From Aquicella siphonis (GTDB taxonomy: Bacteria; Pseudomonadota; Gammaproteobacteria; DSM-16500): 64,000 nucleotides of DNA. The stretch lies in contig NZ_LR699119.1 of NCBI RefSeq assembly GCF_902459485.1, positions 1 through 64,000 of the forward strand, written 5' to 3'. The translations under genes and the position numbers were made by a program. The stretch's first letter is position 1. Every line of letters starts with the position of its first letter. Positions 35,301-43,489 of this stretch are shown here, in pieces. The notes under the pieces are model-generated. The model worked only from the letters and a program-made list of their open reading frames with translations. It was not told the origin of the DNA and made no database searches.

Positions 35301-35580
35301 CAATGAGCCGAATATTCAGACACTGATAGCCCAGCGCAAGATTGAACTCATCATTAATCTGCCTACTTCCAGCGCGCTGGATACCAGTTCGGATGGTTTT
35401 GTCATCCGGCGCATGGCTGTGGACCATCACATCCCGTTGATCACAAACATGCAGATCGCGCAGATCATGCTGCAATGTCTTATCGATTTCAGAGGAAAAC
35501 CACCGGAGTCAGTATTGTCATGGCAAGAATACATACAGAGACATGTGCCCCATCCGTATTTGGCGAAAGAGAGTGCATAA
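32362..35580 (+). CDS. carB: Carbamoyl-phosphate synthase large subunit CarB, CAD-like
   Basis: CarB makes carbamoyl phosphate from bicarbonate, ammonia and two ATP. The 1072-residue protein has two ATP-grasp halves (about 1-400 and 550-940) and a C-terminal MGS-like allosteric domain. It reads LGSGGLRIGQAGEFDYSGSQ where E. coli CarB has [20 protein letters not shown], and the second half starts LGSGPYAIGSSVEFDWCAVN. Both variants are those of eukaryotic CPS II/CAD, as are VVISKFIQDAKE and VENAGIHSGDATLV. AGAGG precedes the ATG. It ends in TAATG with pyrB. Confidence 0.95.
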   Translation: MRFSGKKVLLLGSGGLRIGQAGEFDYSGSQAIKALKEEGIKVILANPNIATVQTDAQMADTLYLQPLNTEVVTQIIQKEKPDAILLGFGGQTALNLGLALEKSGVLSQYGVAVLGTQVSSIRLTEDRDLFKQGLESIGIHSPRSICATTVEEALAAVEEIGYPIMMRAGFSLGGLGSGKITNKTDLVRRTKECFATVSQVLIEEYLLGWKEYEYEIVRDAGGNALTICNMENLDPMGIHTGESIVVAPAQTLSNNEHQRLRNMSIAIANHFNIIGECNIQFAVNPVNGDYRVIEMNARLSRSSALASKATGYPLAFVAAKLGLGYLLHEIRNSVTQKTCAFFEPALDYIVVKIPRWDTHKLKAAERTIGTEMKSVGEVMGIGRSFPESLQKAVGMLNIGASCISDYPHIIPDPKREIEFPTDRRLFALYQYFLSGGTVKEAQQLSNIDTWFLSHIHSIAEEEKRLVSEELSFSLLKSAKRMGFSDRAIGRLTGQPEEAVRARRIEANVVPYVKQIDTLAGEFAAQTNYLYLTYHACEHDIEPSPERPILVLGSGPYAIGSSVEFDWCAVNTSRSLRELGKKSILINSNPETVSTDYDESDRLYFEQLTLERVQDIADFEHAEGIIVSVGGQIANNLALPLAKRGYQLLGTSAQSIDKAEDREKFSALLNQLDIDQPSWATVASLTQARQFAEQIGYPVLIRPSYILSGSAMNVAYNEKSLEQFLKEASLVSSEHPVVISKFIQDAKELEMDGVADRGRVIIEAITEHVENAGIHSGDATLVIPPQRLYLETIRKTKKITREIVAALQITGPFNIQFIAKNNFIQVIELNLRASRSFPFVSKVTGYNFIAIATRAMLGRQIPLTYETLELDYVGVKAPQFSYHRLKGANPVANVEMASTGEVACLGENLYEAYLRAWLATEQTLPEKRILVSLADAHKAKLLPYLKQLDEQGWELYSTSGTHAYLSKNGVGSYFVYKSSEGNEPNIQTLIAQRKIELIINLPTSSALDTSSDGFVIRRMAVDHHIPLITNMQIAQIMLQCLIDFRGKPPESVLSWQEYIQRHVPHPYLAKESA

Positions 35581-36497
35581 TGAAAAACAATTTATATGGC
35601 TGTGATATTGTTTCCATGCAGGACCTGCCTTTGTCCCGCATCAAGCTGATACTGGAAACGGCGGCCAGGCTCAAGTCACAGCGAGCGCTGCATTTGTTAA
35701 AAAACAAGGTCATCGCTCACTGCTTTTTTGAACCGTCTACCCGCACCCGTCTTTCCTTCGAAGCGGCTACTTTGCAATTGGGCGGAAGCGTGATTGGTTT
35801 TTCCAGTGACGAAGCCTTGTCCATACGCAAAGGCGAAACTCTGCATGATACCATACGCATCGTTTCTGAATACGCGGACCTGATCATTATTCGTCATCCC
35901 AAGGAAGGCGCCGCGCGGTTGGCGGCAGACGTTTCCAACAAGCCGGTGATCAATGCCGGAGACGGCGCGAATCAGCATCCCACACAAGCGCTTTTGGATT
36001 TGTTCACCATACAGGAATGCCAGCAGCGCCTCGATGGTCTTGCTATCGCGCTGGTCGGCGATCTGAAGTACGGCCGCACGATTCACTCTTTCGCGCAGGC
36101 CTGCATGCTGTTTAACATCCGCCTCTTTTTAGTGGCGCCGGACGCGCTTGCCCTGCCGGAATCCATTTGCGACACGCTGAAAAAAGTCGGCGTGCGTTTT
36201 TCCTTTCATCAGTCAATTGAGGAAGTGATTCCCAAAGTGGATGTTCTGTATATGACGCGCATACAACAAGAGCGTTTCAGTGAGGCGGAATATCAGGCCA
36301 TACGCAAACAATATATTTTGACGCCGGACATGTTGTCATCCGTGCGGCCGAATCTGAAAATCCTGCATCCGCTGCCGCGAGTGAATGAAATCGATACGGG
36401 AGTGGATGAAACGCCGTACGCGCATTATTTTCAACAGGCTGCCAACGGTATTTATGTCAGACAGGCATTGCTGACACTCTTGCTGAACAAAGAATGA
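35580..36497 (+). CDS. pyrB: Aspartate carbamoyltransferase catalytic subunit PyrB
   Basis: PyrB joins carbamoyl phosphate and aspartate. The 305-residue chain has the carbamoyl-phosphate site STRTRLSFE, KGETLHDT, INAGDGANQHPTQALLDLFTI and MTRIQQERF followed by HPLPRVNEI. Its ATG shares a base with the carB stop. A longer frame from 35475 runs inside carB and is rejected. With pyrI immediately downstream it should form the class B holoenzyme. Confidence 0.95.
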   Translation: MKNNLYGCDIVSMQDLPLSRIKLILETAARLKSQRALHLLKNKVIAHCFFEPSTRTRLSFEAATLQLGGSVIGFSSDEALSIRKGETLHDTIRIVSEYADLIIIRHPKEGAARLAADVSNKPVINAGDGANQHPTQALLDLFTIQECQQRLDGLAIALVGDLKYGRTIHSFAQACMLFNIRLFLVAPDALALPESICDTLKKVGVRFSFHQSIEEVIPKVDVLYMTRIQQERFSEAEYQAIRKQYILTPDMLSSVRPNLKILHPLPRVNEIDTGVDETPYAHYFQQAANGIYVRQALLTLLLNKE

Positions 36498-36511
36498 CGG
36501 GAGATCATTTC

Positions 36512-36970
36512 ATGACGAAAACATTATCTGTGTCCGCCATTCATAATGGCACAGTCATTGACCATATCAACTCCGGGCAGGCTTTCCGGATTGTGCATTT
36601 GCTCAAGCTTCAGGAAAAAAAATACAAGGTCACCATAGGGATCAACCTGCCCAGCAAACGCCTGAAACTGAAAGATCTGATCAAGATCGAGAATCATGTC
36701 CTGACGACGGAAGAAGCCAATGACATTACCATTTTCGCACCCGAGGCAACGATCAACGTAATTCGGAATTTTGAAGTGACGGAAAAGATCATTACTTCTC
36801 TGCCTTCGCACATTCGCGGTGTATTCATTTGCCCCAATCCCGCCTGTGTGACGCAAACCGAGCCGGTTGACACCTTTTTTAATATAGAAACCAATGGAAA
36901 AGCCATTCTTCTTGCTTGCAAATATTGTGAAAAAACATTTGACCGCAATCTGGTCAAGGTAAAAATCTGA
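36512..36970 (+). CDS. pyrI: Aspartate carbamoyltransferase regulatory subunit PyrI
   Basis: This 152-residue regulatory chain binds CTP/ATP (N-terminal domain, about 8-100) and holds a structural zinc through Cys107, Cys112, Cys136 and Cys139. The zinc domain contacts PyrB. The presence of PyrI means nucleotide feedback acts on aspartate carbamoyltransferase. The CAD-like CarB has its own allosteric domain. GGGAGA lies before the ATG at 36512, and an in-frame ATG at 36494 is less likely. Confidence 0.95.
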   Translation: MTKTLSVSAIHNGTVIDHINSGQAFRIVHLLKLQEKKYKVTIGINLPSKRLKLKDLIKIENHVLTTEEANDITIFAPEATINVIRNFEVTEKIITSLPSHIRGVFICPNPACVTQTEPVDTFFNIETNGKAILLACKYCEKTFDRNLVKVKI

Positions 36971-37000
36971 TCTTCACATTTCAATTTCGAGACGACAATC

Positions 37001-38230
37001 ATGATTATATTTCAGGGCGCGCGTACCATGTTTGGCGAACAGACTGATGTTCGCGTCGAGAGCGACAGCGACCAGGTGATAGATGCCAGGGGCTTGACGG
37101 TCATGCCCGCCGTGATTGATCCCCATGTGCATTTCCGCACGCCCGGTCTCGAATATAAGGAAGATTGGCGTACCGGCGCGAAAGCGGCTATTCGCGGCGG
37201 CTGCACCCTGGTGTTTGACATGCCTAACACCCGCCCGCCGACTTTTACCGCGGCGCTGCTGGCTGAAAAAAAAGCCCTTATTGATTCCCAGCTGGACGAA
37301 ACCGGGATTCCCTTGCGCTACGATCTTTTTTTTGGCGCCGATAAACAGCATTTAAATGAAATTCCGCTGGTCCGCGATCAAGTCATCGGTATCAAAGTGT
37401 TCATGGGATGCAGCACCGGCAATCTGGTGATGGATGATGATGAAAGCCTGCATGCGGTTTTTTCTCTTGCCGCCAGGGAAAAAATGCTGGTAGCGGTACA
37501 TGCTGAGGATGAGCACCTGATTCAGGAACGAAAAGCGAATTACAAGGGACCCATGCGTTACGAGGCGCATTCCCTCTTGCGCGACGTTGAAGTGGCGACG
37601 ACAGCGGTTGCAAAAGCTATCGCATTGAGCCGGCGTTATGGAACACGATTGTATGTTTTGCACATCAGCAGCGCGGAAGAGGTCGAACTGATCAGGGCGG
37701 CCAAGCAGGAAGGTTTGCCCGTGTTTGCGGAAACCACGCCTCACCATTTGTTTTTTGATGATTCCGCGTATGCCTCCTTAGGCGGCAAAGCGGTTGTCAA
37801 TCCGCCGTTGCGGCATGGAAAAAACCGGGAAATTCTGTTTTCCGCCATTCGTGAAAAAGTCATAGACACGATAGGTTCTGATCATGCGCCCCATACGCTG
37901 GAGGAAAAATCCAGAGCTTATGGCGAATGCCCGTCAGGCATGCCCGGCATTGAATTCATGCTGCCATTGCTGCTCAATGCGCGTCATGAGGGTTTACTGA
38001 GCCTGGAAGAAATTGTTTCTCTGACGTCGCAGCGCGCCAGAAGGATTTTTAATATTCCATCTTACGATGACGTTGTGCTGGTGGATCTTGAGAAACGTGA
38101 AACCGTCACCCGAACGGAAAGCAAATGTGCCTGGACACCGTATCAGGGCTTGTCATTATGCGGATGGCCTGTTTACACCGTCCTGAAAGGCCGGTGTTTT
38201 AACCTGCGTGACCGCGTCGGAAACGGCTGA
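37001..38230 (+). CDS. pyrC: Dihydroorotase PyrC
   Basis: This 409-residue amidohydrolase cyclises carbamoyl-aspartate to dihydroorotate. Metal ligands are in DPHVHFRTPG, and further His ligands in VAVHAEDEH and LYVLHISS. The catalytic Asp is in GSDHAPHTLEEK. The sequence is of the long (type I, CAD/B. subtilis) class and not the short E. coli PyrC class. It ends the operon. No pyrD is in the window. Confidence 0.93.
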   Translation: MIIFQGARTMFGEQTDVRVESDSDQVIDARGLTVMPAVIDPHVHFRTPGLEYKEDWRTGAKAAIRGGCTLVFDMPNTRPPTFTAALLAEKKALIDSQLDETGIPLRYDLFFGADKQHLNEIPLVRDQVIGIKVFMGCSTGNLVMDDDESLHAVFSLAAREKMLVAVHAEDEHLIQERKANYKGPMRYEAHSLLRDVEVATTAVAKAIALSRRYGTRLYVLHISSAEEVELIRAAKQEGLPVFAETTPHHLFFDDSAYASLGGKAVVNPPLRHGKNREILFSAIREKVIDTIGSDHAPHTLEEKSRAYGECPSGMPGIEFMLPLLLNARHEGLLSLEEIVSLTSQRARRIFNIPSYDDVVLVDLEKRETVTRTESKCAWTPYQGLSLCGWPVYTVLKGRCFNLRDRVGNG

Positions 38231-38318
38231 TTTTCATCCTGTTAATTCAAAGACTTATTCTGGTTTGTGCCAGCGTGTCTCAGTATGCCGCTATTCCACG
38301 CCGGCACTGGTCAAATGG

Positions 38319-38338
38319 CTTAATACTGATTTAATCAA
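38319..38338 (+). promoter_or_regulatory. PmrA-box-like direct repeat upstream of the ankyrin gene
   Basis: The plus-strand sequence cttaatactgatttaatcaa has TTAAT units 11 bp apart and starts with the consensus cTTAATA. It lies 65 bp upstream of the GTG start, in the gene's orientation. Confidence 0.5.
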
Positions 38339-38402
38339 ATTTGAGTATCATGATGACCATTAAAATTTGAAAATACACAAAACGATTTTCGAGTGATCCC
38401 GC

Positions 38403-39959
38403 GTGCATTGCAGACAATATCAATATCAGGATTTCCATCAATTCCTCGTGAGCTTCATTGAAGGAGCGGGTTTTAACCTGGAAAAAAGCGGTGTTTGTCT
38501 GGGTTATGCCATGAAGGGATTACATGCCGCCATGTGCGGTGAAATCGGATTTTTCTCAAGTCGGGTGGATTTCATTTATAAAAATCCCTATTTGCAGCAT
38601 ACGGTCAAATGGATTTATGACAGTATGGGTACACAACCCCCGGACGGGGTGAATACTCAGTTTCGCTGTTATGTCAATCTGAATCCCTGGATCTGGGATA
38701 TTCTTGCGCTGGTTGAGGGAATGGTATTGCATGTCAAACCGGAAAATTATTCACATATTTTTTCCAGTGACGTGACACAGCAGTCAGTCGAAACAATCGC
38801 CATGGCGACGGTGCCTGTCAGCATAGAAGAACAGCAAGGCTTGCAGAGAGTCGATTCCTGGCCGGGGATTTATACTCGATCGGAGTTAAAAGCTTTGCTA
38901 GGCAGTCTTCTCGCGGCGGCGCAGAAAACCCGGCAAAATATTGCCCTGAATCTGAAATCCGAAAACCATAGTGTCAGTCTTTATTATGATAAGAATATTC
39001 ATGGCTGGCATGTGATTAATGCCGATTGGTTTCCGATTCCTTTTATTCCAAATGACAGAGGAAATCAACGGAATGATCAAGATCTTGCGGAAGTGCCTGA
39101 TAGACTTGTGAATGCCATCTTTGCGGCCTTTTTTTCAGAGCATGACGAATTTGTCGCGCTTGAGACCAGTGTTTTGTCACTGGGCATCAACCGTCTGGCG
39201 TGCCAGAACATGGTTGAGCAGGTGAAGTCGTCTGAAGATTTCGCGCTAACGCATGATATCACGGAGGAGAAAGCCCGACGCAAGACCTTGAATCGGGTTT
39301 CGCTGGCGAGTATTGCTGCGCAGCATGGTTATCATGCCGTGATAACCAGGCTGGGCAGCCTGAATAGTGATCTGGATTCGCCCCAATCTGACGGCAACAG
39401 GCCTGTGCATCTGGCTGCGAAATTCAGGCATGCTGAAACAATCAAGGCGCTCGGCCGCGCAGGTGCGAAACTGGACCTTACAGGCAAGGCAGAAATGACT
39501 CCCGCCATGTTGACGGCGCAAGCGGGCGATATCGCGACATTATTAGCGCTGCATCAATCCGGCGTGAATGTGAACAAGAAATCCGGCTCTGGTTTAACAC
39601 TGGCGCATTTGGCGGCCAAATCGGGCCATGCGCTTTATCTGTTGAAATTGCATGAATTGGGCGCGAAAGTGGATGAATCCACCCAAAGCGGCATGACTCC
39701 CGCGGTGGTGGCCGCGGCAAGCGGCAAGATAAGTGTTTTAAGAGCATTGAAACAATGCGGTGTTGATCTTGGCAAGACCGCGCCGTGCGGTGTAAATCCC
39801 ATGCAAGCGGCCGCGGATGCCGATCAGAAAAAAACAGTCAGATTTTTATCGGAAATTTCACGCCAGAATAAATTGCATCATCATTCTATTTTCAGGCAGC
39901 CGGTTCACGCGGTTAAAGGCGTCAGTAATGACGCTCACATTAATCTATTGGGTAAATAG
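38403..39959 (+). CDS. Ankyrin-repeat effector candidate with papain-like N-terminal domain
   Basis: This 518-residue protein starts at GTG, the only start codon between an upstream stop and the conserved region. Residues 20-215 hold three blocks in the order of a papain-like (C58/YopT-type) protease: Cys32 in SGVCLGYA, His189 in NHSVSLYYD and Asp208 in INADWF. Residues 335-480 contain four to five ankyrin repeats (GNRPVHLAAKFRHAETIKAL and similar). No signal peptide or membrane segment is seen. Ankyrin repeats are typical of Legionellales effectors that bind host proteins. The protease reading is inference from three short motifs. Host target unknown. Confidence 0.68.
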   Translation: MHCRQYQYQDFHQFLVSFIEGAGFNLEKSGVCLGYAMKGLHAAMCGEIGFFSSRVDFIYKNPYLQHTVKWIYDSMGTQPPDGVNTQFRCYVNLNPWIWDILALVEGMVLHVKPENYSHIFSSDVTQQSVETIAMATVPVSIEEQQGLQRVDSWPGIYTRSELKALLGSLLAAAQKTRQNIALNLKSENHSVSLYYDKNIHGWHVINADWFPIPFIPNDRGNQRNDQDLAEVPDRLVNAIFAAFFSEHDEFVALETSVLSLGINRLACQNMVEQVKSSEDFALTHDITEEKARRKTLNRVSLASIAAQHGYHAVITRLGSLNSDLDSPQSDGNRPVHLAAKFRHAETIKALGRAGAKLDLTGKAEMTPAMLTAQAGDIATLLALHQSGVNVNKKSGSGLTLAHLAAKSGHALYLLKLHELGAKVDESTQSGMTPAVVAAASGKISVLRALKQCGVDLGKTAPCGVNPMQAAADADQKKTVRFLSEISRQNKLHHHSIFRQPVHAVKGVSNDAHINLLGK

Positions 39960-40015
39960 TCACAGTAAGCGTATATACCTTTTAAGCCATTCCGGGATAA
40001 ATTCCAAAGTAGATT

Positions 40016-41674
40016 TTACATACTGCTATTAAGCTTCAAGGATTCCCCTTTGTCTTCTGTTTGCGTGTGTAGACTGCCCATGGATTTGGAGCGATGAAGA
40101 GCGGGAGGCGTGAAAAAACCATGCTTCTGTTTTTCCACTTCTGGTACAACCATCAGCGGCGCTGCCGAAAGATGATGCTCCAGCCCGTATTTGTAAATCA
40201 TGTTCATGACGGTATTGTAGGAATAAGGCATGCCGGGTTTGTTTCCTGTCCGTATTTCCAGCAATGGACCGGCCGCGTCCAGCAGAAAGAGCAGCTTATC
40301 CCGCGGCGGCCGTGTCACCTGGCTGAGGGCGGCCAGCATTTCGCGCAGGCGTTCTGCTTTTTCGCGTTTCAAGTCGGTGTCAGCAGACTGTGATATGCGT
40401 TTTGATTCCAGCTCAATAGCGTTAAAAAGAATGAAATACGCATCATCAAAATAATCCCGGAATGCGGCATGACAGGGTCTGAAAAACTTCAAATCGAATT
40501 GCGCCGCGGCATCGGCATCTTCAAAAATAATGTCCGCTTCACGTGAATAATACATGGCCTGTTTATCCAGGGGAGAAGAACCTGCGAATACCACCAGCTT
40601 GTCAATGCAGGCATATTTGGCATGTAAAGTGAATTTCTCGCCATGGTGGACCAGGTTGTTTTGATCGTTTGTCGCCCAGCGAATGGAAAGAAAGGGTAAA
40701 TGGGCAGTATCTACCTGTCTGACTATGCTTGCCAGGGCATATAAGTTGGTACCTCCCCACCAGTATTCCTTGGAATCATTGAGGTCTTTTCCTGTCAGGA
40801 TATTCACAAATATCCCGCGATTGCAGGCTTTCGCCAGGGCTGCGCAGATATCGGGATCATTAATATTGGATGTCATGATATCAATGCATGTCACCGCGTC
40901 TTCAATTGCCTGCAGGAACGCAATTTTGTAAGGCGCGGCGCAACTGCCATAGTAAAAAGGATTACCGTTTTCGCGTTTTGAAAGAAACAGACAGGGAATG
41001 GAAGAGGCGGTGCTGTCTCTTTTATCAGTCAGCGTGGCGGGTGCCGGGCTGACATGCAGCGGATCGATATTGTAAGCATTCCACACGTCGCAAAAATCCT
41101 GCCGCATAATGGCAACCAGCGGACCCTGGATCAAGGTTGCGGTTTCAAACTGGTGTCTGTCACGATCATTTCCGCTGTGTGGATCGCCACCTCTGATCAT
41201 TGCAAAAGTGGAATCGACCAGGATTAATTTGCTATGCAGCGTACCAAATGCGGAAGTGGGATGATACGTCACCTTGAGATGGAAAAATTCCGAACCGCCC
41301 AATTTTTCCAGACCCAGCGGCTGGTTGTAACCGTAAAGGGCTTCGGCCAGTTTTCCGCGGCTGTTAACAATCATGCACACTCTGACCGGTGTTTTTTCGC
41401 TTTCCGCCCGGCTTTTAAGAGCGGTCAGCGCATTCAATATTTCCCTGCCGCCGTCCGAATCGGAAGAAAATTTATAAAACATCATTAAGACTTCATGTTT
41501 CGCGCCTAGGATGAGATCACCTGACGCGGAATGCATTTCCATGGTTGACAGCGGAACGGGCGCATGTTCAAGGAAGTGCAGGGATGACATCTGTCCATAC
41601 AAAGACTTGTCTTCAGTGGAGGCGAGCTTAGTGTTAATTCTTTTCAGGCGTTTGCCTGAAGACCTGGGATCCAT
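40016..41674 (-). CDS. Phospholipase D-superfamily effector candidate with two HKD motifs
   Basis: This 552-residue protein has two HKD motifs: His147, Lys149 and Asp154 (LHSKLILVD), and His351, Lys353 and Asp358 (LHAKYACID, followed by GSSPLD). Both are intact, so a phosphodiesterase or phosphatidyl-transfer activity is expected. There is no Sec signal. The C-terminus is polar and acidic (TQTEDKGESL), as in Dot/Icm substrates, though no translocation signal can be proven by eye. GAGGAG precedes the ATG. It is divergent from the helical orphan at 41995, with a PmrA-like box in the shared promoter region. Confidence 0.78.
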   Translation of the reverse strand: MDPRSSGKRLKRINTKLASTEDKSLYGQMSSLHFLEHAPVPLSTMEMHSASGDLILGAKHEVLMMFYKFSSDSDGGREILNALTALKSRAESEKTPVRVCMIVNSRGKLAEALYGYNQPLGLEKLGGSEFFHLKVTYHPTSAFGTLHSKLILVDSTFAMIRGGDPHSGNDRDRHQFETATLIQGPLVAIMRQDFCDVWNAYNIDPLHVSPAPATLTDKRDSTASSIPCLFLSKRENGNPFYYGSCAAPYKIAFLQAIEDAVTCIDIMTSNINDPDICAALAKACNRGIFVNILTGKDLNDSKEYWWGGTNLYALASIVRQVDTAHLPFLSIRWATNDQNNLVHHGEKFTLHAKYACIDKLVVFAGSSPLDKQAMYYSREADIIFEDADAAAQFDLKFFRPCHAAFRDYFDDAYFILFNAIELESKRISQSADTDLKREKAERLREMLAALSQVTRPPRDKLLFLLDAAGPLLEIRTGNKPGMPYSYNTVMNMIYKYGLEHHLSAAPLMVVPEVEKQKHGFFTPPALHRSKSMGSLHTQTEDKGESLKLNSSM

Positions 41675-41826
41675 TTTTCACTCCTCGCAAGGTTTACTTG
41701 CTTTCCGTTTATTCGGGGCAGAGGTCACTAATCTCTGAAGTTTTTTATATAAAACCAATTACATACAGATTTGTTTCCCATTTTATCATGCCTGACAAAG
41801 AGATGGGAGGCGTTAGCCGGAAAATG

Positions 41827-41846
41827 ATCATTAACCAATTATTAAT
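41827..41846. promoter_or_regulatory. PmrA-box-like direct repeat between the PLD gene and the orphan helical gene
   Basis: The minus-strand sequence attaataattggttaatgat has TTAA units 11 bp apart, about 150 bp from both divergent start codons. Since TTAA reads the same on both strands it may serve both genes. The remaining 320-bp gap (41675-41994) holds no gene. Confidence 0.5.
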
Positions 41847-41994
41847 TCAATCATGATTTATGGGTCCATTATCAAAAATTGGTTTTTATACTATTCTTGT
41901 TATAAGGCTTTAAACCATGACCAATAAGAATTGAATATGTTTCAGCAGGTCTCAATAACATAACAGACTGAAAAACATAGCGAGGGGTGGAATC

Positions 41995-43410
41995 ATGTTT
42001 AATCTGATTAAATTATTTTTACAAAAAAGTCCTCATCTAAAACGGACGGCACTGAAAATTTACGCGCGGGCAGACGGGGCCGCGCGTCTGAAAGTATCAA
42101 CGGGATTTTACGGCGCGGATGATGTTGCGAACGAATTGGGGGCGATTCTCGCCAGGGAGTTAATCAATCTTGATCTGGAAAATAAAACCCAGGTTGCCGA
42201 TTTCATGGAGTGTCTGTCGAATTGGGATGTGGATGCAAATAGTGAAGAGACCTATCAATGTGCGGCCATCCAGCAAGTGTTATATAATCTTGTGTTGAAC
42301 GCGCAGAAAACCAGAAGCGAGCATCAGCAGCGAGAAGCGCTGGCTATTCTGTTGCGACAGTTGAACACAATCAAGGTAACCGATTTGCTCAGGTTTAATG
42401 AATTGAAATTTCGTCTGGAGCAGGCGGCCTATATGTCTGATGATGAGCGTGATTCCGTGCTGGATAGAATTCATGAATCAGTTCATTGCCCTGTATCTAT
42501 AAAAAAATCTATCGAAGCCATGCGCAACTGCATCATTCATTTTGGCATGGACAGCTCAGCCGACCATATTGTCGACCGCTTTTCTTCCCTGTTGCAGAAG
42601 GAACAGGTGACAGATGAATTGCGGATCAAGCTGAATGTGTTGATTGGCGTATTAGGAAAAGTGTCTGTGGATGCAAGCAATTTTACCAATCTTCTTGCCG
42701 CAGCTACTGTTAAAGTCAACCCTGCTTGTGCCCATGAAAGCAAGCTGGAAGCAGGAATCAACAGATTAAAGAATCGGGCGGCATTGACCGAAAACCAAAA
42801 AAAGACCATCCAGCGGATATTACCGTTGCAGTACAGGATCAAGCGTTATCACGAGGAAAGCGATGCTTTCAGGGAAGTGTTAGTACAGCAAATGACGGCC
42901 TTGTTAGTCGCTCATGACATCAGGCTTGATAATCAAAGCACGCTGCTCGGCAGTCTGCCGCCGGAGGCATTACGAAAAGTGATAACAGGGCATTTGAAAA
43001 ATACCCCCGAATCGCGGTATTGCTCCAATAATTTGAATAGGTTTCGCGAACAAAGCAGGGAATTCCGTTTATTGGCGTCACAATACACCATACTGGACAA
43101 GGCGCAAAAAAAGCTGCCGGTCCTGAGTGAGACTAGATATGCGACTGTGCGGCAATTACAAACCGGCGTGGATGATTTTCAATCTGAATTGCATGAGGAC
43201 AGGAACAGGAAAATACTGGAAGCTTCAACGGATGGTTGTCAATTCTTGAAAAAAATAGCGTCAATTCTGTCTTGCGGGTTGTTTTATAGAGATGCCTGGC
43301 GGAAATCAGATGGTTGTTTGTTTTTCAGGAATATTTCTTCGAAAGGGGCGCAGCGGAAAGCTTACAGCAAGACTTACGCTGCGGTATCCGGAAATATCTC
43401 CTGGCGATAA
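41995..43410 (+). CDS. Large helical orphan protein, effector candidate
   Basis: I recognise no domain in this 471-residue protein. It is charged and predicted almost all alpha-helical, with no signal peptide. A Cys-containing amphipathic patch lies near the C-terminus (CQFLKKIASILSCGLFY), followed by a basic, Ser/Lys-rich tail. The ATG follows GAGGGGTGG at good distance. Its location opposite the PLD gene, with a shared PmrA-like box, and next to the ankyrin gene suggests a translocated protein. That is inference only. Confidence 0.6.
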   Translation: MFNLIKLFLQKSPHLKRTALKIYARADGAARLKVSTGFYGADDVANELGAILARELINLDLENKTQVADFMECLSNWDVDANSEETYQCAAIQQVLYNLVLNAQKTRSEHQQREALAILLRQLNTIKVTDLLRFNELKFRLEQAAYMSDDERDSVLDRIHESVHCPVSIKKSIEAMRNCIIHFGMDSSADHIVDRFSSLLQKEQVTDELRIKLNVLIGVLGKVSVDASNFTNLLAAATVKVNPACAHESKLEAGINRLKNRAALTENQKKTIQRILPLQYRIKRYHEESDAFREVLVQQMTALLVAHDIRLDNQSTLLGSLPPEALRKVITGHLKNTPESRYCSNNLNRFREQSREFRLLASQYTILDKAQKKLPVLSETRYATVRQLQTGVDDFQSELHEDRNRKILEASTDGCQFLKKIASILSCGLFYRDAWRKSDGCLFFRNISSKGAQRKAYSKTYAAVSGNISWR

Positions 43411-43489
43411 TACTGTCGCATGTATTGAATAAGGATGTTCGTCAACTTTTAACAATGACTGATACAGATTAATGGGCTTTGGCTGCACC

